The notes: generated by a model from the sequence alone, not told the origin. Shown: positions 19,176 to 29,270, counted from the stretch's first letter. The stretch: DNA of 64,000 nt from Caulobacter segnis (GCF_029543125.1 NZ_JARQWW010000001.1:248001-312000), one strand, 5' to 3'. Program-made: numbers and translations.

Positions 19176-20310
19176 ACGCCGCGAAGTAACGTGCGATCAG
19201 CCGCTCATAGACCTTGGTCAGGGCCTCGATCTCGGTGATCGGGGCGCGTTCGTCGATCTGGTGCATGGTCGTGCCGACCAAGCCCATCTCGACCACCGGG
19301 CACAGACTGCGGATGAAGCGGGCGTCGGAGGTGCCGCCGCTGGTGGAGCGTTCCGGCGCGTGGCCGGTGACGTCCTCGAACGCCCCGGCGGCGACGTCCA
19401 CGAAGGAGCCGGGCTCGGTGAGGAAGGCCTCGCCGCTGACCAGGGGATCGAGGGTCACGGAGCCCTTGAAGCCTTCGCCCGCCGCGGCGCATTCGGCCTG
19501 GAGCCATTCGGTCAGCGACGCGCCGGTATGGTTGGGATTGAAGCGGATATTCAGCCGCGCCTTGGCCACGGCCGGGATCACGTTCGTCGCCGGATTGCCC
19601 ACGTCGATGGTGGTGACTTCCAGGTTCGAGGGCTGGAAGTCCTGGTATCCCTCGTCCAGCACGCGGGCCTGGAGCTTTGCCAGCAGGTTGACCAGCACCG
19701 GGATCGGGTTGGCCGAGCGGTGGGGATAGGCCACGTGGCCCTGAACGCCCTCCACCGTGATCCAGGCGTTGATGCTGCCCCGGCGGCCGACCTTGATCAT
19801 GTCGCCGAAAACCGTGGCGCTGGTGGGTTCGCCCACCACGCAGTGGTCCACGGGCTCACCCTCGGCGATCAGGGCCTCGACCACTTTCTTGGTGCCGTCG
19901 AGGGCCACGCCCTCCTCGTCGCCGGTGATCAGGAAGCTGATGGAGCCGGCGGGTTCCGGGCTGTTGGAGACGGCGGCGACGAAGGCGGCGATGGCGCTTT
20001 TCATGTCCACCGCGCCGCGGCCGATCAGCTTGCCGTCGACGATGGGGGCCTCGAAGGGATCCTGGCTCCAGGCCGCGAGATCGCCCGTCGGCACCACGTC
20101 GGTGTGGCCGGCGAAGCAGAGGTTCGGCGAGGCCGTTCCGCGACGGGCATAGAGGTTCTCGATCTCGCCGTACTTCATGCGGCGGCAGGCGAAGCCCAGG
20201 GCCTCCAGCTTGCGCTGAAGCACGTCCATGGCGCCGGCGTCGGCGGGGGTGACGGACGGGCGGCGGATGAGTTCCTGCGCGAAGGCGACGGGATCGATGG
20301 CGGCGGTCAT
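19162..20310 (-). CDS. dapE: Succinyl-diaminopimelate desuccinylase
   Basis: Hydrolyses N-succinyl-LL-diaminopimelate in lysine and peptidoglycan synthesis, using two zinc ions. The 382-residue product has the M20 pattern: FAGHTDVVPTGD (His69, Asp71), GRGAVDMKSAIAAF (Asp102), ITGDEEGVALDGT (Glu132, Glu133) and a dimerisation lid region. It ends with STSGGTSDARFI and the HQIDE ligand motif. With dapD about 1.6 kb further on it supplies the succinylase branch; a cupin and an AI-2E gene lie between. Confidence 0.97.
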   Translation of the reverse strand: MTAAIDPVAFAQELIRRPSVTPADAGAMDVLQRKLEALGFACRRMKYGEIENLYARRGTASPNLCFAGHTDVVPTGDLAAWSQDPFEAPIVDGKLIGRGAVDMKSAIAAFVAAVSNSPEPAGSISFLITGDEEGVALDGTKKVVEALIAEGEPVDHCVVGEPTSATVFGDMIKVGRRGSINAWITVEGVQGHVAYPHRSANPIPVLVNLLAKLQARVLDEGYQDFQPSNLEVTTIDVGNPATNVIPAVAKARLNIRFNPNHTGASLTEWLQAECAAAGEGFKGSVTLDPLVSGEAFLTEPGSFVDVAAGAFEDVTGHAPERSTSGGTSDARFIRSLCPVVEMGLVGTTMHQIDERAPITEIEALTKVYERLIARYFAAFTSR

Positions 20311-20324
20311 GGCGCCGGTTTAGG

Positions 20325-20353
20325 CTTGAATTTGCATCACATGCAAACTCAAG
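20325..20353. promoter_or_regulatory. 29-bp palindrome in the dapE-cupin divergent promoter
   Basis: TTTGCAT (20331-20337) and ATGCAAA (20341-20347) form a perfect inverted repeat around CAC. Outside one A/C mismatch on each side, CTTGA (20325-20329) pairs with TCAAG (20349-20353). Twelve of 13 arm positions match. It occupies most of the 50-base gap between the two start codons, so it looks like an operator for a dimeric repressor. Confidence 0.65.
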
Positions 20354-20360
20354 AGTCCGC

Positions 20361-20843
20361 ATGCCCAAGATCGACATCGCCGCCGCGCCCGTCTTTGACG
20401 GCACCGGCTATCCGCCGCCCTTTCACCTGCAGTGTCATGGCCGGCGGCGGCAGAAGCTGGGCGACGCTGCGGGGCTGAACCAGTTCGGGGTGAACCTGAT
20501 GCGCCTGCCGGACGGACAATGGAGCAGCCAACGGCACTGGCACACTGCGGAGGACGAGTTCGTCTGGGTGGTGGAGGGCGAGGTGGTGCTGGTGGAGGAC
20601 GGGGTAGAGACCGTGCTCAGGGCCGGCGAATGCGCGGGCTTCCCAGCCGGGGCGCCGAACGGGCACCACCTGCAGAACCGTTCAGGCAAGGACGCCCTGC
20701 TGCTGGAGGTGGGCGGGCGACAGCCTGCGACGGACGTCTGCACCTATCCGGACATCGACCTGCACCTGCCGCTGGAGGCTGAGGGCTACGAGACCAAGGA
20801 CGGAAAGTCCTACGGCCCCTTCGCGCAGCGGACGGAGCCCTAG
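20361..20843 (+). CDS. Cupin-domain protein
   Basis: The 160-residue product holds a single cupin barrel. Motif 1 is SSQRHWHTAEDEFVWVVEGE (metal-binding His-X-His and Glu), and motif 2 is GECAGFPAGAPNGHHL with the last His ligand. The short C-terminal part (DVCTYPDIDLHLPL) is shared with cupins annotated as auxin-binding-like or sugar-related, but the substrate is unknown. A metal-binding enzyme or sensor is likely. Its promoter overlaps a strong palindrome. The stop shares CTAG with the convergent AI-2E family gene. Confidence 0.85.
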   Translation: MPKIDIAAAPVFDGTGYPPPFHLQCHGRRRQKLGDAAGLNQFGVNLMRLPDGQWSSQRHWHTAEDEFVWVVEGEVVLVEDGVETVLRAGECAGFPAGAPNGHHLQNRSGKDALLLEVGGRQPATDVCTYPDIDLHLPLEAEGYETKDGKSYGPFAQRTEP

Positions 20844-21895
20844 GCCCCTTCAGTCGGCTTATCCTCGGGCAGGGGCCGGCCGTCGTTGGAGATCAGGATC
20901 GCCACCCAGCGGGTGCTGTCGAACTGGGCGAAAAGGAACATCAGCGCCAGGGTCAGGGGTATGGCCAGGAAGGCGCCCGAAATCCCCCAGATCAGGGTCC
21001 AGGCGCCCAGGGCCACCAGGCCGGCGGACGGGTCGATGTTCTGGGTGTCGGCCTGCATCTTGGGCAGGACCAGATTGCCGACCACGAAGGACACCGCCTG
21101 GATCGCCGCGAAGATCGCCACGGCCTGCCAGGGCTGGGTGAACTGTAGTAGGGCGAACAGGGCCGGGGCGATGCTCCCGATGGCGACGCCCAGCACCGGG
21201 ATGTAGGACAGCAGGAACAGGATCAGCGTCCAGAACATGGCGTTGTCCAGGCCCAGCGCCAGCATGACCAAGCCGGAGACGCCGGCGATCATGGCGCCGG
21301 TCACCGTCTGCACCCAGACATAGGCCTCGACGCCCTTCACGCAGCGCTCGACCACGGCGTGGGCCTGGGCCGAGAGGGCCGAGGACTCGGCGATGCGGTC
21401 GATCTTCTCGTCGATGCGGTGGCGGGTGGCGAGCAGGAAGGCCAGGAACAGCAGGGTCAGGGTGATGCCGGACATGGCCCCCTGCAGCTGCCCCAGGACG
21501 TTCTGGATCAGGGACGGCAGGTCGATCCGCGACAGCAGGCCCCGCAGATGAAGGGGCTGCGTGACGCCGAACTGCGAGCCGGCCAGGGCCAGCAGGTCGT
21601 CGAGGCGATCCTCCAGCCGCCCGGCCTGACCCATGAGCTGAGCCGCGCCGCGCACCACCACGAAGGCCGAGCCGAGGACGCCGAGGCCCAGGATCGCCCC
21701 CGTGCCGATGACCACCAGCCATTGCGGCGCGCGGGGCATGGCGCGCATCAGGGCCCGCGCCGTGGCGTCCACCAGGACCAGCAAGACCAGGGCGATGACG
21801 AAGGGCTGGATTACGGCGCGGAAGGCCCACAGGATGGCGAGGCCCGCCGCCACCCCGGTGACCGTCTGTGCGACCCGCGCCGGCGCTGTGATCAC
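20840..21895 (-). CDS. AI-2E family (UPF0118) membrane protein
   Basis: The 351-residue product has about eight hydrophobic segments, with two N-terminal pairs, a central amphipathic region (RLEDRLDDLLALAGSQFG) and four C-terminal helices, including the family motif FLLSYIPVLGVAIGSIAPALFALL and the closing GISGAFLAIPLTLALMFLF. Family members have been described as AI-2 exporters or Na+/H+ antiporters; the name AI-2E is not functional proof. It is 36 bases downstream of dapD on the same strand and may be read through from it. Confidence 0.85.
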   Translation of the reverse strand: MITAPARVAQTVTGVAAGLAILWAFRAVIQPFVIALVLLVLVDATARALMRAMPRAPQWLVVIGTGAILGLGVLGSAFVVVRGAAQLMGQAGRLEDRLDDLLALAGSQFGVTQPLHLRGLLSRIDLPSLIQNVLGQLQGAMSGITLTLLFLAFLLATRHRIDEKIDRIAESSALSAQAHAVVERCVKGVEAYVWVQTVTGAMIAGVSGLVMLALGLDNAMFWTLILFLLSYIPVLGVAIGSIAPALFALLQFTQPWQAVAIFAAIQAVSFVVGNLVLPKMQADTQNIDPSAGLVALGAWTLIWGISGAFLAIPLTLALMFLFAQFDSTRWVAILISNDGRPLPEDKPTEGA

Positions 21896-21931
21896 GACAA
21901 GCCCCTATGGTTCACGCGCCGAGGCGCTGGA

Positions 21932-22780
21932 TCAGTCCCGCAGCAGTTCGTTGATGCCGGTCTTGGATCGGGTCTGGGCGTCCACCGTCTTGACGATGAC
22001 CGCGCAGTAGAGGCTCGGGCCGCCGTCCTTGCCCGGCAGCGAGCCCGGCACCACGACGCTGTAGGGCGGCACCTTGCCCATGTGGATCTGGCCCGTGGCG
22101 CGGTCGACGATCTTGGTCGAGGCCGACAGGAAGACGCCCATGGAAAGCACCGCGCCCTGGCCGACGATCACGCCCTCGGCCACTTCCGAGCGGGCGCCGA
22201 TGAAGCAGTCGTCCTCGATGATGGTCGGGTTGGCCTGCAGAGGCTCCAGCACGCCGCCGATGCCGGCGCCGCCGCTGATGTGGACGCGCTTGCCGATCTG
22301 GGCGCAGGAGCCGACCGTAGCCCAGGTGTCGACCATGGTGCTTTCATCGACATAGGCGCCGATGTTCACGAAGGACGGCATCAGAACCACGCCCTTGCCG
22401 ATGAACGAGCCGCGACGGGCCACGGCGCCCGGCACCACGCGGAAGCCGGCGGCCTGGAAGTCCGCGTCGGTCCAGTCGTCGAACTTCAGCGGCACCTTGT
22501 CGAAATAGGGGCTGGGCGAGCCGGTGCCGGCGCCGCCGAACAGCGGGGCCGAGGCCATGACGCGGTTCGGGTGCAGGCGGAAGGACAGCAGGACCGCCTT
22601 CTTCAGCCATTGGTGAGTGACCCATTCGCCGTCGATCTTCTCGGCCACGCGGGCCTCGCCGGCGTCCAGCTGGGCCAGGGCCTGGTCGACCGCCGTGCGG
22701 GCGCCGCCGCGCGTGTCGGCGTTGAGGGTGTCGCGGACCTCCCAGGCGGCTTCGATTTCGGTTTGAAGCTCATGGCTCAT
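21932..22780 (-). CDS. dapD: Tetrahydrodipicolinate N-succinyltransferase
   Basis: Transfers succinyl from succinyl-CoA to tetrahydrodipicolinate in the lysine/DAP pathway. The 282 residues start with the typical helical N-terminal domain. A left-handed beta-helix of hexapeptide repeats follows ([20 protein letters not shown], then [38 protein letters not shown]). The start overlaps the HAD gene stop by 4 bases, so argB-HAD-dapD form a translationally coupled operon. Confidence 0.97.
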   Translation of the reverse strand: MSHELQTEIEAAWEVRDTLNADTRGGARTAVDQALAQLDAGEARVAEKIDGEWVTHQWLKKAVLLSFRLHPNRVMASAPLFGGAGTGSPSPYFDKVPLKFDDWTDADFQAAGFRVVPGAVARRGSFIGKGVVLMPSFVNIGAYVDESTMVDTWATVGSCAQIGKRVHISGGAGIGGVLEPLQANPTIIEDDCFIGARSEVAEGVIVGQGAVLSMGVFLSASTKIVDRATGQIHMGKVPPYSVVVPGSLPGKDGGPSLYCAVIVKTVDAQTRSKTGINELLRD

Positions 22781-23442
22781 CGGGCGGTCTCCTTGATGCT
22801 GGCCCCGGCGAGGAAGCCGGCCAGGTCGGTGGTCTTGTGATGGACGAAATCGGCGATCGAGGCCGGCGCGTCGTCGCCGACCAGCACGGTGGTCATGCCG
22901 ATCAGGGCCGCCGGGGCGAGATTCTTCTCGCTGTCCTCGAAGAAGGCGGCGGCGCGCGGATCGACGCCGTGGCGCTTGGTCATGCGGTCGAAGGTCCCCG
23001 GCGCGGGCTTGGGGATGTAGTCGGCCGCCTCGATATGGAAGGTGTCCTCGAACAGGTCGTCGAGCTGCAGGTGCGCCAGGACCCGTTCGGCGTGGGCGGC
23101 CGAGCCGTTGGTGAAGATCAGGCGGCGGCCCGGCAGGCGCTCCATCGCCGCGCGCAGCAGCGGATCGGGCGCCAGACGGTCGAGGGCCACGTCATGGACC
23201 TCGTTCAGGAAGTCGGTGGGGTCGATGCCGTGGTGAGCCATCAGTCCGGCCAGGGTCGTCCCGTGCTCCATCCAGTAGCGCTTCTGCAGCGCCCGGGCCT
23301 CGTCCCGCGGCAGGCCGGTCGCCCGCGCAACGAAGTCGGTCATCCGAACCTCGATCAGCCCCATGAACTCGGTCGAGGCCGGGTACAGGGTGTTGTCGAG
23401 GTCGAACAGCCAGACGTCGATGTGGGCGAGGTTGGCGGTCAT
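22777..23442 (-). CDS. HAD-family pyrimidine 5'-nucleotidase
   Basis: The 221-residue product has the HAD motifs in order: [13 protein letters not shown] (nucleophile Asp and acid/base Asp), FTNGS (motif II), KPAPGTF (motif III Lys) and FFEDSEKN (motif IV). The length and cap fit the SDT1/PpnN-like pyrimidine 5'-nucleotidases found in alphaproteobacteria between argB and dapD. It overlaps both neighbours by 4 bases. Physiological substrate is not certain. Confidence 0.88.
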   Translation of the reverse strand: MTANLAHIDVWLFDLDNTLYPASTEFMGLIEVRMTDFVARATGLPRDEARALQKRYWMEHGTTLAGLMAHHGIDPTDFLNEVHDVALDRLAPDPLLRAAMERLPGRRLIFTNGSAAHAERVLAHLQLDDLFEDTFHIEAADYIPKPAPGTFDRMTKRHGVDPRAAAFFEDSEKNLAPAALIGMTTVLVGDDAPASIADFVHHKTTDLAGFLAGASIKETAR

Positions 23443-24353
23443 GCGCGGATGAGCGTGCCCGCCCCGTGCTCGCTGAACAGCTCCACCAGCATGGCGTGCG
23501 GGCGGCGGCCGTCGAGGATGACCACGGCTTCGACGCCCGATTCCACGGCGGCGATGGCGGTCTCCAGCTTGGGGATCATGCCGCCGGTGGCGACGCCCGA
23601 GGCGATCAGGCCGCGCGCCTCGGCGACGGTGAGCTCGCGGATGAGCTCCTTGTTCTCGTCCAGCACGCCAGCCACGTCGGTGAGCAGCAGCATCCGCTTG
23701 GCCCGCAGGGCGCCGGCCAGGGCGCCGGCCACGGTGTCGGCGTTGATGTTGTAGGTCTCGCCGTGCTCCGACACGCCGATCGGCGCGACGACGGGGATGT
23801 AGTCCTGCTCGGAGGTGATCAGGGCTTGGATGAGCTGCGGATCGACGCGGGTAGGCTCGCCCACGAAGCCGAGATCGACGACCTGCTCGATGTTGCTGTC
23901 CGGGTCCTTGCGGGTCCGGGTGGCTTTCTCGACGGTGATCAGGCGGGCGTCCTTGCCCGACAGGCCCACGCCCCGCACGTCGGCTTCACGGCCGGCCAGG
24001 GTGATCCAGTTGGCGATCTCCTTGTTGATCGCGCCGGACAGAACCATTTCGGCCACTTCCATGGTGGCTTCGTCGGTGACGCGCAGGCCGTCGATGAAGG
24101 TCGATTTCACGCCGGCGCGGTCGAGCATGCGGCTGATCTGCGGGCCGCCGCCGTGGACGACGACCGGATGCACGCCCAGCAGCTTCAGCAGCACGGCGTC
24201 GGCGGCGAAGCGCTTGGCGCTCTCCTCCTCGCCCATGGCGTGGCCGCCGTATTTGATGACCACGGTCTCGCGGTCATAGATCTGGATGTAGGGCAGAGCC
24301 TCGGCGAGCGTCTTGGCGCCGGCCCAATCTGGGGTGACGGAACTGTCGGTCAT
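23439..24353 (-). CDS. argB: Acetylglutamate kinase
   Basis: Second step of arginine synthesis: phosphorylates N-acetylglutamate. The 304-residue amino-acid-kinase fold shows [48 protein letters not shown] and [16 protein letters not shown], and ends with the C-terminal [12 protein letters not shown] motif. The N terminus has an extra helix ([20 protein letters not shown]), a feature of arginine-sensitive hexameric forms, so feedback inhibition by arginine is likely (inference). It leads the argB-HAD-dapD operon. Confidence 0.97.
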   Translation of the reverse strand: MTDSSVTPDWAGAKTLAEALPYIQIYDRETVVIKYGGHAMGEEESAKRFAADAVLLKLLGVHPVVVHGGGPQISRMLDRAGVKSTFIDGLRVTDEATMEVAEMVLSGAINKEIANWITLAGREADVRGVGLSGKDARLITVEKATRTRKDPDSNIEQVVDLGFVGEPTRVDPQLIQALITSEQDYIPVVAPIGVSEHGETYNINADTVAGALAGALRAKRMLLLTDVAGVLDENKELIRELTVAEARGLIASGVATGGMIPKLETAIAAVESGVEAVVILDGRRPHAMLVELFSEHGAGTLIRA

Positions 24354-24487
24354 TTCGGCGCTCTCCGCCCAATCGAAAGGCGCGCTTCGATAGCGGACCT
24401 TGCCCCCCCTGTCACCTTCGCCTTGCCCCTAGGCGCCACGCCGCGAACTGCTAGCGTCCGACGCTCGTGATTTGAGGGGGCTGTTTC

Positions 24488-25759
24488 ATGAAGCATGTGG
24501 TGATGGCGGCTGTGGCCGCGGCGATGGTTTCGGGCGTCGCCCAGGCCGAGACGGTGGCCGTGACCGCCGACCGGCTGCTGGACGTGGCGACCGGGAAATA
24601 CGTCGAAAAGCCCCTGGTGCTGATCACCAACGGCAAGATCGTCAGCATCAGCCCCCTGGCGGCCACCACGATCCCTCAAGGAACCAAGACCGTGGACCTG
24701 GGCGCGACGACCCTGGTCCCGGGCCTGATCGACATGCACACACACCTGGAAGGCGCGCCCGAATTGGGCGGCTATACGGGCCTGCAGTACACCGACAGCT
24801 TCCACACCTTCACGGCGCCGCGAAACGCCAAGGACACCCTTGAGGCCGGCTTCACCACCGTGCGGTCGCTGGGCACCTCGCCCTATGTGGACGTGGGCCT
24901 CAAGCAGGCCATCGACATGGGCTATCTGGTCGGGCCTCGGGTGATCCCGGCGGGCTCCAGCTTCGGCGCCACGGGCGGACACTGCGACAGCACCTATTTC
25001 CCGCCCTCGATGAAACAGGCCAGCGAATTCAACGCCGACAGTCCTGAAGAGGGCCGCAAGGTGGTCCGCACCCTTCGCAAGTACGGGGCCGAGGTGATCA
25101 AGATCTGCGCCACCGGCGGGGTCTTTTCGCGCAACACCGAACCCGGTCAGCAGCAGCTGTCCCTGGCCGACATGACCGCCATCGTTGAAGAGGCGCACAT
25201 GTGGGGTCTGAAGGTCGCCGCGCACGCCCACGGCGCGGCGGGCATCAAGGACGCCATCCGCGCCGGCGTCGACACCATCGAGCACGTCAGCCTGGTGGAT
25301 GACGAGGGCATCCGCCTGGCCAAGGCCAAGGGCGCCTGGTTTTCCATGGACATCTACAACACCGAGTACACGCAGTCCGAGGGCGCCAAGAACGGCGTGC
25401 TGGAGGACAACCTGCGCAAGGACCGCGAGATCGCCGAGATTCAGCGCAACAACTTCCGCAAGGCGCACGCGGCCGGCGTGAAGATGGTCTACGGCACCGA
25501 CACCGGCGTCTATCCGCACAAGGACAGCGGCAAACAGTTCGCGATCATGGTCCGCTACGGCATGACGCCCCTGGAGGCGATCCGCACCGCCACGCTCAAC
25601 GCCGCTGAAGCCCTCGCCCGCCCCGACGTGGGCCAGATCAAGGTCGGCGCGTGGGGCGACATGGTGGCGGTGTCGGGTGACCCGTTGTCGGACGTCCGCG
25701 CCCTGGAGAAGCCGGTGGCGGTGATCAAGGGCGGCGTGGTGGTGAAGGGCCCCAACTGA
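24488..25759 (+). CDS. Secreted COG1228 amidohydrolase, prolidase-like
   Basis: The 423-residue protein has a signal peptide (MKHVVMAAVAAAMVSGVAQA). A complete binuclear amidohydrolase set is present: DMHTH (His84, His86), VIKICATGG with the Lys205 expected to be carboxylated, AAHAHG (His246, His248), IEHVS (His266) and YGTDTG (Asp338). Caulobacter members of this COG1228 group have been shown to cleave dipeptides such as Xaa-Pro or Xaa-Arg/Lys, so a periplasmic dipeptidase or carboxypeptidase role is likely here. It lies with a DUF2059 gene on the strand opposite to argB and engB. Confidence 0.88.
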   Translation: MKHVVMAAVAAAMVSGVAQAETVAVTADRLLDVATGKYVEKPLVLITNGKIVSISPLAATTIPQGTKTVDLGATTLVPGLIDMHTHLEGAPELGGYTGLQYTDSFHTFTAPRNAKDTLEAGFTTVRSLGTSPYVDVGLKQAIDMGYLVGPRVIPAGSSFGATGGHCDSTYFPPSMKQASEFNADSPEEGRKVVRTLRKYGAEVIKICATGGVFSRNTEPGQQQLSLADMTAIVEEAHMWGLKVAAHAHGAAGIKDAIRAGVDTIEHVSLVDDEGIRLAKAKGAWFSMDIYNTEYTQSEGAKNGVLEDNLRKDREIAEIQRNNFRKAHAAGVKMVYGTDTGVYPHKDSGKQFAIMVRYGMTPLEAIRTATLNAAEALARPDVGQIKVGAWGDMVAVSGDPLSDVRALEKPVAVIKGGVVVKGPN

Positions 25760-25814
25760 CCCGTTCTTGATCCCGATCAAGGCCCGGCGGCGCGTGAACC
25801 TCCAAGGAAGGCCC

Positions 25815-26345
25815 ATGAACACCACACTTCTCGCCGCCCTGGCCGTCCTGGGCCTGACCTTCGCCGCGCCCGCCCTGGCCACCGAGAAGGACGTGGTGGA
25901 GGCCGAGCGCTTCGCCCTGTGCGCCAGGTCGGTGGATCTGGCCGGCATGCGCGACGACATGGACGCCAAGATTGCGGCCATCGTCGATGAGGTGAGCCAG
26001 CGGATCACGCCCTTCGCCGAGAACGAGAAGAGCGTCGAGGCCTACAAGACCGCCCTGGGCCTGGCCCTGGACGGCGGCAAGGCCGTGGTGGTGCAGCGGG
26101 TGATCGAGACCTGCGCCACGACCTTCACCATCGAGGAGCTGAACGGCATCAACGCCTTCTACGTCTCCCCGGCCGGCAAGGCCTGGCTGGAGAAGGGCCG
26201 GACGGTGATGATGCCGGCCCTGGAAGGCGCGATCGCCGAGGTCCAGCCGCAGATCGAGGCGGAGATGCAGGCGCGCTTCTGCGCCGCCATCGGCGGCTGC
26301 GCCCTGCCGGAGCAGGCCCAGCGGCTTCCGGGGAAGAAGACCTAG
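25815..26345 (+). CDS. Secreted DUF2059-type protein
   Basis: The 176-residue product has a signal peptide (MNTTLLAALAVLGLTFAAPALA) and a helical domain with the DUF2059 hallmark FYVSPAGKAWLEKG near the middle. The two cysteines of the C-terminal FCAAIGGC could form a disulfide in the periplasm. AAGGAAGG lies just before the ATG at 25815; a longer in-frame extension upstream lacks such a site. The function of the domain is not established. It is 55 bases after the amidohydrolase and probably co-transcribed. Confidence 0.85.
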   Translation: MNTTLLAALAVLGLTFAAPALATEKDVVEAERFALCARSVDLAGMRDDMDAKIAAIVDEVSQRITPFAENEKSVEAYKTALGLALDGGKAVVVQRVIETCATTFTIEELNGINAFYVSPAGKAWLEKGRTVMMPALEGAIAEVQPQIEAEMQARFCAAIGGCALPEQAQRLPGKKT

Positions 26346-26349
26346 GGCC

Positions 26350-26997
26350 TTACGGCCGCACGCCGCAGACGGTCATGATCTCGGCCCGCAGGTCCGGGAT
26401 GCCCACGCCCTTTTCGGACGAGGTCGCCAGGACGCGGGGGAAGGCGGCCGGACGCTTGGCGATGGCCTTGAGCGTCTTCTGGGCCACGGCCTCGACCTCG
26501 GCCGGCTTCATCTTGTCGGCCTTGGTCAGGACGATCTGATAGGACACCGCCGCCTTGTCGAGGGCGTCCATGGGCTCGTTGTCCACCGTCTTCAGGCCGT
26601 GGCGGCTGTCGATCAGCAGATAGACGCGCTTCAGCGCCGGGCGGCCGCGCAGGTAGTCGCGGCCGAGGTTCTGGAACTTCTTCACCTCGGTCTTGGCGGC
26701 GCGGGCCCAGCCGTAGCCGGGCAGGTCGACCAGGCGCAGCTTGTCGTCGGTGACGAAGAAGTTCAGTTCGCGCGTGCGGCCCGGCTCGTTCGAGGCTCGG
26801 GCCAGATGGTTCTGGCCGACGATGGCGTTGATCAGGCTGGACTTGCCCACATTGGAGCGGCCGGCGAAGGCGACCTCGGGAAGGTCGTCCGGCGGCAGGC
26901 CGTCCATGGCGACGGCGCCCATCATGAACACGGTGGGTCGGGCGAACAGCAGCCGCCCGGCCTCCAGTTGTTCGTCGTCGAACAGGGCGTCGCTCAA
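26350..26997 (-). CDS. engB: Ribosome biogenesis GTP-binding protein EngB/YsxC
   Basis: Essential small GTPase for 50S assembly. The 215-residue product has [17 protein letters not shown] (G1), RTRELNFF (G2), VDLPGYGWA (G3), VLTKADK (G4) and ATSSEKG (G5). The start is TTG at 26997 ([20 protein letters not shown] follows), only two bases after the yidC stop. The upstream AAGGCGG at the yidC end can act as ribosome site, so EngB synthesis is probably coupled to YidC. A longer frame that continues through yidC is spurious. Confidence 0.93.
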   Translation of the reverse strand: MSDALFDDEQLEAGRLLFARPTVFMMGAVAMDGLPPDDLPEVAFAGRSNVGKSSLINAIVGQNHLARASNEPGRTRELNFFVTDDKLRLVDLPGYGWARAAKTEVKKFQNLGRDYLRGRPALKRVYLLIDSRHGLKTVDNEPMDALDKAAVSYQIVLTKADKMKPAEVEAVAQKTLKAIAKRPAAFPRVLATSSEKGVGIPDLRAEIMTVCGVRP

Positions 26998-26999
26998 GA

Positions 27000-28808
27000 T
27001 CAGGCCGCCTTCGGCTTCTTGCCGGACAGACGTCCGATGATGTCGTCGATCGGGTTGTCCACCTTGTAGCGGCGGAAGATCACGTACTGCTGGGCGATCG
27101 TGAGCAGGTTCGACCACGTGTAGTAGATGATCAGGCCGACCGCGAACTGCGACAGCATGAAGGTGAAGATGATCGGCATGTAGGCGAAGATCTTGCGCTG
27201 GACCGGATCGGCCGGCGGCGGGTTCATCGCCTGGCTCAGCCACATGGACACGCCATAGGCGATGCCCCAGACGCCCAGGTGCAGCGGGCCGTTCAGCAGG
27301 CCGCCCACCACCGGCAGGAGCGCCGGGTCGTAGGGGATGACGCCGAACAGGTTCCAGATCGTCGACGGATCGCGCGAGGACAGGTCCTTGATCCACCCGA
27401 AGAACGGCGCGTGGCGCATTTCGATGGTGACGGTCAGCACCTTGAACAGGGCGTAGAAGACCGGGATCTGCACCAGCATCGGCAGGCAGCCCATGAACGG
27501 GTTGACCTTCTCGCGCTGGTAGAGGGCCATCATCTCCTGCTGCTGCTTGGCCGGATCGTCCTTGAAGCGGCCGCGCAGTTCTTCGACCTGCGGGGCGACC
27601 TTCTTCATCTTGGCCAAGGACTCGTAGCTCTTGTCCGCCAGCGGGTAGAACAGCAGCTTCACCAGAACGGTCAGGGCCAGGATGGCCAGACCGAAGTTGC
27701 CCACCTGCTTGAAGACGAACTCCAGCACCAGGAAGATCGGGCGGGTGAAGAACCAGAAGTTGCCCCAGTCGACGGCCATGTCGAAGCGGGGAACGCCCAG
27801 CTCCTTCTGATACTCGCGCAGGACCGGCACGGTCTTGGCGCCGGCGAACAGGCGGCTGGTCTCGGTGATGGCGGCGCCCGGCTGCACGGTGCGGGCCGAG
27901 CCCAGCCAGTTGGCGTCGTAGATGTCGGAGCCGGCCACGGGGGTGACGCGGAACTGGCCCTTGATGGTTTCGGTCTGGGACGGGATCAGGGCCGCCAGCC
28001 AGTACTTGTCGTTGATGCCGATCCAGCCGCCCTTGGAGGCGAAGGACTGGTCGGGCTCCTTCTTCCACTTCTTGTACTTGGCTTCGTGCAGGTCGGGCTT
28101 TTCCGTGCCCAGCATGGCGATGCCGCCCTCGTGGACGATCTGGTTCGTGCCCAGGTGCTGCGGCACGCCCTGGCGCTGGACCGAGGCGTAGGGGGTCAGG
28201 CTGACCGGCGCGCCGCCCGTGTTGCGGACGGTGTCGCTGACGGTGAACATGAACTTGTCGTCCACCTCGATCCGGCGGCTGAACTGCAGACCCTGGCCGT
28301 TGTCGTAGGTCAGGACCAGCGGACGGCCCGGCGCCAGCTTGTCGCCCTGGGCCACGGTCCAGACGGTGTTCGGGCCCGGCAGGCCGAGCAGGTTCTGACC
28401 GACCCAGCCGAAGTCCGCGAAGTAGGCGTGCTCAGCGCCCTCGGGGCGGAACAGCTCGACCGGCGGCGAGTTGCGGGTCACCGCCTCGCGGTACTGGGTC
28501 AGGTAGAGGTCGTCGATGCGGGCGCCCTTCAGCGACACCGAACCCTTGAGGGCCGGGGTGTCGATGGCGACGCGCGGGCTGCCGGCGGCGGCCTGGGCGC
28601 GGTTCACGCGCTGGGCCGGGGCCGAAGCGTTCGGACCCAGGGGCCCGGCGTTGGACCCCTTCTGCGATTGCTCGACGGCGGCGCGGGCGCGCTGCTCCGC
28701 CTGACGCTTCTTGGTCGCCGGCTCCAGCACGAAGAACTGGTAGGCGATGAAGATGACGGCCGCGCACACGACGAAGATGATCGTATTGCGGGAGGAGTCG
28801 TTGTTCAT
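27000..28808 (-). CDS. yidC: Membrane protein insertase YidC
   Basis: Inserts and folds inner-membrane proteins, alone or with SecYEG. The 602-residue protein has an N-terminal anchor ([20 protein letters not shown]). A large periplasmic beta-supersandwich domain covers about 60-370. The Oxa1 core carries conserved [15 protein letters not shown]-like residues ([20 protein letters not shown]), [20 protein letters not shown] and the final [17 protein letters not shown]. The start at 28808 is favoured over one 13 codons upstream because it gives the standard N terminus. Confidence 0.97.
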   Translation of the reverse strand: MNNDSSRNTIIFVVCAAVIFIAYQFFVLEPATKKRQAEQRARAAVEQSQKGSNAGPLGPNASAPAQRVNRAQAAAGSPRVAIDTPALKGSVSLKGARIDDLYLTQYREAVTRNSPPVELFRPEGAEHAYFADFGWVGQNLLGLPGPNTVWTVAQGDKLAPGRPLVLTYDNGQGLQFSRRIEVDDKFMFTVSDTVRNTGGAPVSLTPYASVQRQGVPQHLGTNQIVHEGGIAMLGTEKPDLHEAKYKKWKKEPDQSFASKGGWIGINDKYWLAALIPSQTETIKGQFRVTPVAGSDIYDANWLGSARTVQPGAAITETSRLFAGAKTVPVLREYQKELGVPRFDMAVDWGNFWFFTRPIFLVLEFVFKQVGNFGLAILALTVLVKLLFYPLADKSYESLAKMKKVAPQVEELRGRFKDDPAKQQQEMMALYQREKVNPFMGCLPMLVQIPVFYALFKVLTVTIEMRHAPFFGWIKDLSSRDPSTIWNLFGVIPYDPALLPVVGGLLNGPLHLGVWGIAYGVSMWLSQAMNPPPADPVQRKIFAYMPIIFTFMLSQFAVGLIIYYTWSNLLTIAQQYVIFRRYKVDNPIDDIIGRLSGKKPKAA

Positions 28809-28843
28809 GCGGGGCCTTGGAAGCGGGGAATGGAGCCTGCGGC

Positions 28844-29224
28844 TCATATAGGGGCGTCTTGGCCCTTTGCGGGCGCGCGTTCGGCCGCGAGGCTTATCAG
28901 CGCGCTTTTCACGTCGTCAAGCAGACGCGGCCAGGAGCGCGTCGCCGTGCCGCCCCTGGCGACGAACACATAGTCGCATCCAGGCTTGCCCAACTCGGGC
29001 AGAAGCAGCCGCGCGGCCTCGCGCAGTCGGCGCTTGCAGCGGTTGCGGACCACAGCCCCGCCGACCTTGCGGGTGGCGGTGAAACCGGCGTGGACCACGG
29101 GGTCGCCGTCGTTGCGAGGCAACATCTGGACCATGACTGCGCCGCGGGCCAGGTACGGCCCCTTGGCCGCCGCCAGGAACTGCGGCCGGACCTTCATGCG
29201 CTCGATGGTCAGGGACTGGATCAT
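28844..29224 (-). CDS. rnpA: Ribonuclease P protein component
   Basis: Protein subunit that helps the RNase P RNA bind pre-tRNA. The 126-residue form starts at the ATG at 29224 ([19 protein letters not shown]) with AGGA 7 bases upstream. The RNR motif is present in [19 protein letters not shown] longer start at 29299 would add 25 residues but has no ribosome site and would cross a hairpin. The usual small gene yidD between rnpA and yidC is absent; only 35 bases separate them. Confidence 0.93.
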   Translation of the reverse strand: MIQSLTIERMKVRPQFLAAAKGPYLARGAVMVQMLPRNDGDPVVHAGFTATRKVGGAVVRNRCKRRLREAARLLLPELGKPGCDYVFVARGGTATRSWPRLLDDVKSALISLAAERAPAKGQDAPI

Positions 29225-29241
29225 GGGTCCTGAAACGACAA

Positions 29242-29270
29242 TCGCCCCGCCGACATGATCGACGGGGCGA
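29242..29270. other. Hairpin between rpmH and rnpA
   Basis: TCGCCCCG (29242-29249) pairs with CGGGGCGA (29263-29270). A C/A mismatch and a further CG/CG pair enclose the loop ACATGAT. In the direction of transcription it follows rpmH and precedes rnpA, with ATTGTCGTTT after it. It may partly terminate or protect the abundant rpmH message and so lower rnpA expression (inference). Confidence 0.45.

Noticed and set aside
26350-28068. Possible fusion of engB with an upstream 350-residue region
   Set aside because: The extra part is an out-of-frame reading of yidC. The TTG start at 26997 gives the normal EngB N terminus.
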